Below, in pieces: positions 53,392 through 64,000 of a stretch of DNA of 64,000 nt. Made by a program: the position numbers and the translations under genes. Numbering within the stretch: position 1 is the first letter of the stretch; each line of letters starts with the position of its first letter. The stretch lies in contig CAMQGK010000007.1 of assembly GCA_947000775.1 (NCBI GenBank), positions 99,501 to 163,500 on the forward strand. The letters are read 5' to 3'. The DNA comes from Pterois miles (lineage: Eukaryota > Chordata > Actinopteri > Perciformes > Scorpaenidae). The notes beneath the pieces are model-generated. The model did no database searches. It saw only the letters and a program-made list of their open reading frames with translations, and was not told where the DNA came from.

Positions 53392-55480
53392 ATATGTTCC
53401 AAAATAGAAGCTGAACATTCCCGAATTTTAATTTCATGTGTTCTAAAATAGAATCTGAACATTCCCTAACTATAACGTTATATGTTCTAAGACAGAAGCT
53501 GAACATTCTGGAATTGTTACATTATATGTTCTAAAATAGAAGCTGAACATTCTGCAATTGTTACGTTATATGTTCTAAAATAAAAGCTGAACATTCTGAA
53601 ATTTTAACGTTGTCTTCTAAAATAGAAGCTTAACATAACAGAATTTTAATGTCATATGTTCTAAAATAGAAGCTTAACATTCTGGAATTGTTACGTTATA
53701 TGTTCTAAATTAGAAGCTGAACATTCTGGAATTGTACGTTGTATGTTCTGAAATAGAAGCTGAACATTCCGGAATTTTAATGTCATGTGTTCTAAAATAG
53801 AAGCTGAACATTCTGGAATTTTTACGTTATGTGTTCTAAAATAGAAGCTGAACATTTCAGAATTTTAATGTCATGCGTCCTAAAATAGAATCTCAGCATT
53901 TCGAAATGTTAACATCGTGTTCTAAAATAGAAGCTGAACATTCCAGAATTGTAACGTTATATGTTCTAAAACAGAAGCTGAACATTCTGGAATTGTTACA
54001 TTATATGTTCTAAAATAGAAGCTGAACATTCTGAAATTTTAACGTTATATATTCCAAAATAGAAGCTGAATATTCCAGAATTTTAACGTTGTGTGTTCTA
54101 AAATAGAAGCTGAACATTCCCGAATTTTAATGTCATGTGTTCTGAAACAGAAGCTGAACATTCTGGAATTGTTATGTTATATGTTCTAAAATTGAGGCTG
54201 AACATTCCGGAATTGTCACATTTTATGTTATAAAATAGAAGCTGAACATTCTGGAATTGTTACTTTATATGTTTCAAAATAGAAGCTAAACATTCCGGAA
54301 TTTTAATGTCATTTGTTCTAAAATAGAAGCTGAACATTCTGGAATTTTTACGTTGTATGTTTTAAAACAGAAGCTGAACATTCCGAAATTGTAACGTTAT
54401 ACGTTCTAAAACCGAAATGGAACATTCCGGAATTGTTACATTATATGTCCTAAAATAGAAGCTGAACATTCTGGAATTATTACATTATATGTTCAAAAAT
54501 AGAAGCTGAACATTCCGGAATTGTAACGTTGTATGTTTTAAAATAGAAGTTGAACATTCCGAAATTGTAACGTTGTGTTCTTAATAACAAAACTGAACAT
54601 TCCGGAATTTTAACGTCATATGTTCTAAAATAGAAGCTGAATATTCTGGAATTGTTAAAGTATATATGCTAAAATAGAATCTGAACATTTCGAAATGTTA
54701 ACGTCGTGTTCTAAAATAGAAGTTGAACATTCTGGAATTGTTACGTTAGAAATTCTAAAACAGAAGCTGAACATAACGAAATTGTAATGTTATACGTTCT
54801 AAAACAGAAATGGAACATTCCGTAACTGTTACATTATATGTTCTAAAATAGAAGCTGAACATTCTGGAATTATTACATTGTATGTTCTAACATAGAAGCT
54901 GAACATTCCGGAATTTTAACGTTGTGTTCTAAAGAACAAAACTAAATATTCCGGAATTTTAAAGTTATATATTCCAAAATAGAAGTTGAACATTCTGAAA
55001 ATTTAACGGCGTGTTCTAAAATAGAAGCTGAACATTCCGGTATTTTAACGTTATGTGTTCTAAAATAGAAGCTGAACATTCCGAAACTGTAACGTTATAT
55101 GTTCTAAAATAGAGGCTGAACGTTCTGGAATTGTTATGTTTCATGTTTTAAAATAGAAGCTGAACATTCTGGAATTTTAACGTTGTGTTCTAAAGAACAA
55201 AACTGAACATTCCGGAATTATGACGTTATATGTTCTATAATAGAAGCTTAACATTCTGGAATTGTATGTTGTATGTTCTAAAATAGAAGCTGAACATTCC
55301 GGAATTTTAATGTCATGTGTTCAAACATAGAAGCTGAACATTCTGGAATTTTTACATTTCATGTTCTAAAATAAAAGCTGAACATTCTGGAATTGTACGT
55401 TTTATGTTCTAAAATAGAAGCTGAACATTCCGGAATTTTAACGTTATGTGTTCTAAAACAGAAACTGAACATTCTGCAAT
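53392..55480 (+). repeat. 44-bp satellite array, heterogeneous segment
   Basis: Same family, divergent neighbours, with the marker forms GTTCTTAATAACAAAAC at about 54,577 and TCTAAAGAACAAAAC at about 54,930 and 55,188. No gene is seen. Confidence 0.92.
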
Positions 55481-58400
55481 TGTTACGTTATATGTTCTAA
55501 AACAAAAGCTGAACATTCTGAAATTCTAACGTTATATGTTGTAAAATAGAAGCTGAACATTCTGGAATTGTACGTTATATGTTCTAAAATAGAAGCTGAT
55601 CACGTCAGAATTTTAATGTCATGTGTTCTAAAATTGAATCTGAACATTTCGAAATGTTAACATCGTGTTCTAAAATAGAAGCTGAACATTCCGGAATTGC
55701 AACGTTATATGTTCTAAAATAGAAGCTGAACATTCCCTAATTGTAACATTATATGTTCTAAAACAGAAGCTGAACATTCTGGAATTGTTATGTTATATGT
55801 TCTACAATACAAGCTGAACATTCGGGAATTTTAACGTTATGTGTTCCAAAATAGAAGCTGAACATTCCGCAATTTTAATGTCATGTGTTCTAAAATAGAA
55901 GCTGAACATTCTGCAATTGTTTCGTTATATGTTCTAAAATAAAAGCTGAACGTTCTGAAATTTTAAAGTTTCATGTTCTAAAATAGAAGCTGAACATTCC
56001 GGAATTTTAATGTCATGTGTTCTAAAACAGAAGCTGAACATTCTGCAATTGTTACGTTATATGTTCTAAAACAAAAGCTGAACATTCTGAAATTCTAACG
56101 TTATATGTTGTAAAATAGAAGCTGAACATTCCGCAATTTTAATGTCATGTGTTCTAAAATAGAAGATGAACATTCTGCAATTGTTTCGTTATATGTTCTA
56201 AAATAAAAGCTGAACGTTCTGAAATTTTAACGGTATATGTTCTAAAATAGAAGCTGAACATTCTGAAATTTTAACGTAGTCTTCTAAAATAGAAGCTTAA
56301 AATTCCGGAAATGTTACATTATATGTTCTGAAATAGAAGCTGAACATTCTGGAATTGTAATGTTGTCTTCTAAAATAGAAGTTTAACATTCCAGAATTTT
56401 AACGTTATATGTTCTAAAATAGAAGCTGAACATTTTGGAATTGTCATGTTATATGTTCTAAAATAGAAGCTGAACATTCCGGAATTTTAACGTTATATGT
56501 TCTAAAATAGAAGCTGAAAATCCCGCAATTTTAACGTCATGTGTTTCAAAATAGAAGCTGAACATTCCGCAATTTTAATGTCATGTGTTCTAAAATAGAA
56601 GCTGAACATTCTGCAATTGTTACGTTATATGTTCTAAAACAAAAGCTGAACATTCTGAAATTCTAACGTTATATGTTCTAAAATAGAAGCTGAACATTCT
56701 GGAATTGTACGTTGTATGTTCTAAAATAGAAGCTGAACATTCCTGAATTTTAATGTCATGTGTTCTAAAATAGAAGCTGAACATTCCCTAATTGTAACGT
56801 TATATGTTCTAAAATAGAAGCTGAACATTCCGGAATTTTAACGTTATGTATTCCAAAATAGAAGCTGAACATTCCGCAATTTTAATGTCATGTGTTCTAA
56901 AATAGAAGCTGAACATTCTGAAATTCTAACGTTATATGTTGTAAAATAGAAGCTTAACATTCTGGAATTGTACGTTGTATGTTCTAAAATAGAAGCTGAA
57001 CAATCTGAAATTTTAACCTTGTCTTCTAAAATAGAAGCTTAACATTCCAGAATTTTTATGTTATATGTTCTAAAATAGAAGATGAATATTCCGGGATTTT
57101 TACGTTATGTGTTCTAAAATAGAAGCTGAACATTCCCGAATTTTATTGTCATGTGTTCTAAAATAGAAGCTGAACATTCTGGAATTGTACGTTGTATGTT
57201 CTAAAATAGAAGCTGAACATTCCGCAATTTTAATGTCATGTGTTCTAAAATAGAATCTGAAAATTTCGAAATGTTAACATCGTGTTCAAAAATAGAAGCT
57301 GAACATTCCGGAATTGTAACGTTATATGTTCTAAAGTAGAAGCTGAACATTCTGAAATTTTAACGTTGTCTTCTAAAATAGAAGCTTAACATTCCGGAAT
57401 TGTTACATTATATGTTCTGAAATAGAAGCTGAACATTCTGGAATTGTTACGTTATATGTTCTAAAATAGAAGCTGAACATTCTGGAATTGTTACGTTATA
57501 TGTTCTAAAATAGAAGATGAATATTCCGGAATTTTAACGTTATGTGTTCTAAAATAGAAGCTGAACATTCCCGAATTTTAATGTCATGTGTTCTAAAACA
57601 GAAGCTGAACATTCTGGAATTGTTATGTTATATGTTCTAAAATAGAAGCTGAACATTCTGGAATTGTTATGTTATATGTTCTAAAATAGAAGCTGAACAT
57701 TTCGCAATTTTAATGTCATGTGTTCTAAAATAGAAGCTGAACATTCTGCAATTGTTTCGTTATATGTTCTAAAATAGAAGCTGAACATTCTGAAATTTTA
57801 ACGTTGTCTTCTAAAATAGAAGCTTAACATTCCGGAATTGTTACGTTATATGTTCTGAAATAGAAGCTGAACATTCTGGAATTGTTACGTTTTATGTTCT
57901 AAAATAGAAGCTGAACATTCTGAAATTTTAACGTTGTCTTCTAAAATAGAAGCTTAACATTCCAGAATTTTAACGTTATATATTCTAAAATAGAAGCTGA
58001 ACATTCTGGAATTGTAACATTATATGTTCTAAAATAGAAGCTGAACATTCCCTAATTGTAACGTTATATGTTCTAAAACAGAAGCTGAACATTCTGGAAT
58101 TGTTATGATATATGTTCTAAAATAGAAGCTTAACATTCCGGAATTGTTACGTTATAGGTTCTGAAATAGAAGCTGAACATTCCGGAATTTTAATGTCACG
58201 TGTTCTGAAATAGAATCTTAACATTCCGTAATTGTAACGTTAAGTGTTCTAAAATACAAGCTGAACATTCGGGAATTGTAGGTTGTATGTTCTAAAATAG
58301 AAGCTGAACAATCTGGAATTGTACGTTGTATGTTCTAAAATAGAAGCTGAACATTCCGGAATTTTAATGTCATGTGTTCTAAAATAGAAGCTGAACATTC

Positions 58401-61400
58401 TGGAATTTTTACGTTTTATGTTTTAAAATAGAAGCTGAACATTTTGAAATGTTAACGTCGTGTTCTAAAATAGAAGCTGAGCATTCTGGAATTGTTACGT
58501 TATATGTTCTAAAATAGAAGATGAACATTCCGGAATTTTAACGTTATGTGTTCTAAAAGAGAAGCTGAGCATTCTGGAATTGTTACGTTATATGTTCTAA
58601 AATAGAAGCTGAACATTCCGCAATTTTAATGTCATGTGTTCTAAAATAGAAGCTGAACATTCTACAATAGTTTCGTTATATGTTCTAAAATAAAAGCTGA
58701 ACGTTCTGAAATTTAAACATTATATGTTCTAAAATAGAAGCTGAACATTCTGAAATTTTAACATTGTCTTCTAAAATAGAAGCTTAACATTCCGGAATTG
58801 TTACGTTATAGGTTCTGAAATAGAAGCTGAACATTCTGGAATTGTTACGTTTTATGTTCTAAAACAGAAGCTGAATATTCCGAAATTGTAACGTTACATG
58901 TTCTAACACAGAAGCTGAACATTCCAAAATTGTAACATATGATCTAAAATAGGAGCTGAACATTCTTGAATTGTTACTTTATATGTTGTCAAATAGAAGC
59001 TGAACATTCCGGAATTTTGACGTAATGTGTTCTAAAATGAAAGCTGAACATTCTGGATTTGTTAAGTTATATGTTCTAAAATAGAAGCTGAACTTACTGG
59101 AATTGTAATGTTATATGTCCTAAAATAGACGCTGAACATTCCGAAATTTTAACGTCATGTTCTAAAATAGACGCTGAACATTCCGAAATTTTAACGTCAT
59201 GTTCTAAAATAGAAGCTGAACATTCCAAAATTGTAATGTTATATGTTCTAAAATAGAAGCTGAACATTCCCTAATTGTAACATTATATGTTCTAAAACAG
59301 AAGCTGAACATTCTGGAATTGTTATGTTATATGTCCTAAAATAGACGCTGAACATTCCGAAATTTTAACGTCATGTTCTAAAATAGAAGCTGAACATTCC
59401 AAAATTGTAATGTTATATGTTCTATAAGAGAAGCTGAACATTCTGAAATTGCTACGTTATATGTTCTAAAACAAAAGCTGAACATTCTGAAATTCTAACG
59501 TTATAGGTTCTGAAATAGAAGCTGAACATTCTGGAATTGTTACGTTTTACGTTCTAAAATAGAAGCTGAACATTGTGAAATTTTTACGTTGTCTTCTAAA
59601 ATAGAAGCTTAACATTCCAGAATTTGTATGTTATATGTTCTAAAATAGAAGCTGAACGTTCTGGAATTGTTACGTTATATGTTCTAAAATAGAAGATGAA
59701 TATTCCGCAATTTTAACGTTATGTGTTCTAAAATAGAAGCTGAACATTCCCGAATTTTAATATCATGTGCTCTAAAACAGAAGCTGAGCATTCTGGAATT
59801 TTTATGTAATATGTTCTAAAACAGAAGCTGAACATTCTGGAATTGTTATATTATACGTTCTAAAATAGAAGCTGAACATTCTGGAATTTTAATGTCATGT
59901 GTTCTGAAATAGAATCTGAACATTCCGTAATTGTAACGTTAAGTGTTCTAAAATACAAGCTGAACATTCGGGAATTGTACGTTGTATGTTCAAAAATAGA
60001 AGCTGAACATTCCGGAATTTTAATGTCATGTGTTCTAAAATAGAAGCTGAACATTCTGGAATTTTTACGTTTTATGTTCTAAAATAGAAGCTGAATATTC
60101 CGGAATTTTAACGTTATGTGTTCTAAAATAGAATCTGAACATTTCGAAATGTTAACGTCGTGTTATAAAATAGAAGCTGAACATTCTGGAATTGTTACGT
60201 TATATGTTCTAAAATAGAAGATGAATATTCCGGAATTTTAACGTTATGTGTTCTAAAATAGAAGCTGAACATTCCCGAATTTTAATGTCATGTGTTCTAA
60301 AACAGAAGCTGAACATTCTGGAATTGTTATGTAATATGTTCTATCATAGAATCTGATCATTTCGAAATGTTAACATCATGTTCTAAAACAGAAGCTGAAC
60401 ATTCCGAAATTGTAACGTTATATGTTCTAAAATAGAAGCTGAAATATCTGAAATTTTAATGTTGTCTTCTACAATAGAAGCGTAACATTAAAGATTTTTA
60501 ACGTTATATGTTCTAAAATAGAAGCTGAACATTCTGGAATTGTACGTTGTATTTTCTAAAATAGAAGCTGAACATTCTGGAATTTTAATGTCATGTGTTC
60601 TGAAATAGAAGCTGAACATTCCGTAATTGTAACGTTAAGTGTTGTAAAATACAAGCTGAACATTCGGGAATTGTACGCTGTATGTTCTAAAATAGAAGCT
60701 GAACATTCTGGAATTGTACGTTGTATGTTCTAAAATAGAAGCTGAACATTCTGAAATTTTAACGTTGTCTTCTTAAATAGAAGCTTAACATTCCAGAATT
60801 TTAACGTTATATGTTCTAAAATAGAAGCTGAACATTCTGGAATTGTACATTGTATGTTCTAAAATAGAAGCTGAACATTCGGGAATTGTACGTTGTATGT
60901 TCTAAAACAAAAGCTGAACATTCTGAAATTGTAACGTTATATGTTCTAAAATAGAAGCTGAACATTCCGGAATTGTAACGTTATATGTTCTAAAATAGAA
61001 GCTGAACATTCCCGAATTTTAATGTCATGTGTTCTAAAATAGAAGCTGAACATTTTGAAATGTTAACGTCGTGTTCTAAAATAGAAGCTGAACATTCTAG
61101 AATTGTTATGTAATATGTTCTAAAATAGAAGCTGAACATTCCGGAATTGTAACGTTATATGTTCTAAAATAGAAGCTGAACATTCCCTAATTGTAACGTT
61201 ATATGTTCTAAAACAGAAGCAGAACATTCTGGAATTGTTATGTTATATGTTCTAAAATAGAAGCTGAACATTCCGGAATTTTAACGTTGTCTTCTAAAAT
61301 AGAAGCTTAACATTCCAGAATTTTAACGTTATATGTTCTAAAATAGAAGCTGAACATTCTGGAATTGTACGTTGTATGTTCTAAAATAGAAGCTGAAAAT

Positions 61401-64000
61401 TCCGGAATTTTAATGTCATGTGTTCTAAAATAGAAGCTGAACATTTCAGAATTTTAATGTCATGTGTTCAAAAATAGAATCTGAACATTTCGAAATGTTA
61501 ACGTCGTGTTCTAAAATAGAATCTGAACATTCCGTAATTGTAACGTCATATGTTCTAAAACAGAAGCTGAACATTCTGGAATTGTCGTGTTATGTGTTCC
61601 AAAATAGAAGCTGAACATTCCGCAATTTTAATGTCATGTGTTCTAAAATAGAAGCTGAACATTCTGGAATTGTTATGTAATATGTTCTAAAATAGAAGCT
61701 GAACATTCCGGAATTGTAACGTTATATGTTCTAAAATAGAAGCTGAACATTCCCTAATTGTAACGTTATATGTTCTAAAACAGAAGCAGAACATTCTGGA
61801 ATTGTTATGTTATATGTTCTAAAATAGAAGCTGAACATTCCGGAATTTTAACGTTGTCTTCTAAAATAGAAGCTTAACATTCCAGAATTTTAACGTTATA
61901 TGTTCTAAAATAGAAGCTGAACATTCTGGAATTGTACGTTGTATGTTCTAAAATAGAAGCTGAACATTCTGGAATTGTACGTTGTATGTTCTAAAATAGA
62001 AGCTGAAAATTCCGGAATTTCAATGTCATGTGTTCTAAAATAGAAGCTGAACATTCTGGAATTTTTACGTTTTATGTTCTAAAATAGAAGCTGAACATTT
62101 CAGAATTTTAATGTCATGTGTTCAAAAATAGAATCTGAACATTTCGAAATGTTAACGTCGTGTTCTAAAATAGAATCTGAACATTCCGTAATTGTAACGT
62201 CATATGTTCTAAAACAGAAGCTGAACATTCTGGAATTTTCGTGTTATGTGTTCCAAAATAGAAGCTGAACATTCCGCAATTTTAATGTCATGTGTTCTAA
62301 AATAGAAGCTGAACATTCCGGAATTGTTATGTAATATGTTCTAAAATAGAAGCTGAACATTCCGGAATTGTAACCTTATATGTTCTAAAATAGAAGCTGA
62401 GCAGTCCCTAATTGTAACGTTATATGTTCTAAAACAGAAGCAGAACATTCTGGAATTGTTAGGTTATATGTTCTAAAATAGAAGATGAATATTCTGGAAG
62501 TTTAACTTTATGTGTTCTAAAATAGAAGGTGAACATTCCCGAATTTTAATGTCATGTGTTCTAAAACAGAAGCTGAACATTCTGGAATTGTTATGTAATA
62601 TATTCTAAAATAGAAGCTGAACATTCCGGAATTGTAACCTTATATGTTCTAAAATAGAAGCTGAACATTCCCTAATTGTAACGTTATATGTTCTAAAACA
62701 GAAGCAGAACATTCTGGAATTGTTATATTATATGTTCCAAAATAGAAGCAGAACATTCCGCAATTTTAATGTCATGTGTTCTAAAATAGAAGCTGAACAT
62801 TCTACAATAGTTTCGTTATATGTTCTAAAATAAAAGCTGAACGTTCTGAAATTTAAACATTATATGTTCTAAAATAGAAGCTGAACATTCTGAAATTTTA
62901 ACATTGTCTTCTAAAATAGAAGCTTAACATTCCGGAATTGTTACGTTATAGGTTCTGAAATAGAAGCTGAACATTCTGGAATTGTTACGTTTTATGTACT
63001 AAAATAGAAGCTGAACATTCTGGAATTTTAATGTCACGTGTTCTGAAATAGAATCTTAACATTCCGTAATTGTAACGTTAAGTGTTCTAAAATACAAGCT
63101 GAACATTCGGGAATTGTAGGTTGTATGTTCTAAAATAGAAGCTGAACATTCTGGAATTGTACGTTGTATGTTCTAAAATAGAAGCTGAAAATTCCGGAAT
63201 TTTAATGTCATGTGTTCTAAAATAGAAGCTGAACATTCTGGAATTTTTTCGTTTTATGTTCTAAAATAGAAGCTGAACATTCCGCAATTTTAATGTCATG
63301 TTTTCTAAAATAGAAGCTCAACATTCTGCAATTGTTTCATTATATGTTCTAAAATAGAAGCTGAACATTCTGAAATTTTAACGTTGTCTTCTAAAATAGA
63401 AGCTTAACATTCCGGAATTGTTACGTTATATGTTCTGAAATAGAAGCTGAACATTCTGGAATTGTTACGTTTTATGTTCTAAAATAGAAGCTGAACATTC
63501 CGGAATTTTAATGTCATGTGTTCTAAAATAGAAGCTGAACATTCTACAATAGTTTCGTTATATGTTCTAAAATAAAAGCTGAACGTTCTGAAATTTAAAC
63601 ATTAAATGTTCTAAAATAGAAGCTGAACATTCTGAAATTGTTACGTTTTATGTTCTAAAATAGAAGCTGAACATTCTGAAATTTTAACGTTGTCTTCTAA
63701 AATAGAAGCTTAACATTCCAGAATTTTAACGTTATATGTTCTAAAATAGAATCTGAACATTATGGAATTTTAATGTCATGTGTTCTGAAATAGAATCTGA
63801 ACATTCCGTAATTGTAACGTTAAGTGTTATAAAATACAAGCTGAACATTCAGGAATTGTACGTTGTATGTTCTAAAATAGAAGCTGAACATTCCGGAATT
63901 TTAATGTCATGTGTTCTAAAATAGAAGCTGAACATTCTGGAATTTTTACGTTTTATGTTCTAAAATAGAAGCTGAACATTTCAGAATTTTAATGTCATGT
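55481..64000 (+). repeat. 44-bp satellite array, homogenised right segment
   Basis: Monomer series again match those of the 22-36 kb zone, for example the run from TTCTACAATAGTTTCG through GAACGTTCTGAAATTTAAAC to TTAACATTCCGGAATTG at about 58,660-58,800 and 62,805-62,940. The AAAGAAC and CTTAATAAC marker forms are absent. The array continues past the right window edge. No gene is seen. Confidence 0.93.
61130..62700 (+). repeat. Local tandem duplication of about 654 bp
   Basis: The variant TTCGTGTTATGTGTTCC near 62,238 matches GTCGTGTTATGTGTTCC near 61,584, an offset of about 654 bp or fifteen monomers. GAAGCTGAAAATTCCGG at about 61,389 and 62,000 lies in the same series. A partial third unit follows to about 62,700. 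Confidence 0.75.

Noticed and set aside
1..64000. CRISPR array
   Set aside because: The regular spacing is due to contiguous satellite monomers. There are no unique spacers between constant repeats, no cas genes, and the inserted elements are eukaryotic.
1..64000. Glucocorticoid-type response elements (TGTTCT and GAACA half-sites in every monomer)
   Set aside because: The half-sites are not arranged as an inverted pair with a three-base spacer, so the match is only to six-base half-sites expected in this AT-rich repeat.
1..64000. STAT sites (TTCC..GGAA)
   Set aside because: The spacing between TTC and GAA is two bases, not the three or four required; the heat-shock-element pattern fits better.
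1..64000. CENP-B box
   Set aside because: No monomer class with the required TTCG....A..CGGG core was found by eye; TTCG and CGGG occur in different monomer types.
1..64000. AATAAA polyadenylation signals in CTAAAATAAAAGCTG monomers
   Set aside because: A common single-base variant of CTAAAATAGAAGC, with no downstream GT-rich element and no upstream gene; likely coincidental.

Overview
The window looks like teleost fish DNA and is almost entirely one satellite array. About 59 kb is a tandem repeat of AT-rich monomers of about 44 bp (42 to 45 bp, all in the same orientation), roughly 1,350 monomers by division. The array runs off both ends of the window, so it is longer than 64 kb. The fish assignment is an inference. 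It rests on the L2-type LINE with a pentanucleotide tail, the tRNA-derived SINE with a related tail, and the LTR-like fragment. No host protein-coding gene was found.

Layout. 1-4,950 and 16,471-21,615 are diverged copies of one long block. 4,627-8,180 is built from a unit of about 1.15 kb. 8,180-13,500 is a 2,662-bp unit repeated twice in tandem. 13,500-16,470 is a mosaic. A tRNA-derived SINE sits at 21,616-21,948. 21,949-36,480 is again homogenised, with segments duplicated at offsets of about 2.7-2.8 kb and 4.9-5.1 kb. 36,481-45,546 is a more heterogeneous zone with its own marker monomers. A nearly full-length L2-like LINE occupies 45,547-49,168. The heterogeneous satellite continues over 49,169-52,780, is interrupted by an LTR-like insertion (52,781-53,391), and runs on to about 55,480. 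From there to 64,000 the array is homogenised again.

The only coding information is the LINE. It has an endonuclease and a reverse transcriptase with all expected motifs, split by three small frameshifts but no in-frame stop, so it is a young but apparently dead copy. The SINE 3' end resembles the LINE 3' end, as expected if this LINE family moves the SINE.

The most interesting observation is in the satellite. The conserved part of the monomer runs into GAAcaTTCcgGAA, which matches the three-unit heat shock element nGAAnnTTCnnGAAn. Eight of the first fifteen monomers carry a complete match. The only CpG in this motif sits in the free spacer, so methylation-driven decay (CCGG to CTGG or CCAG, both abundant) leaves the element intact. 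The array could therefore carry hundreds of potential HSF1 sites, which invites comparison with human satellite III. This is sequence-based inference only.
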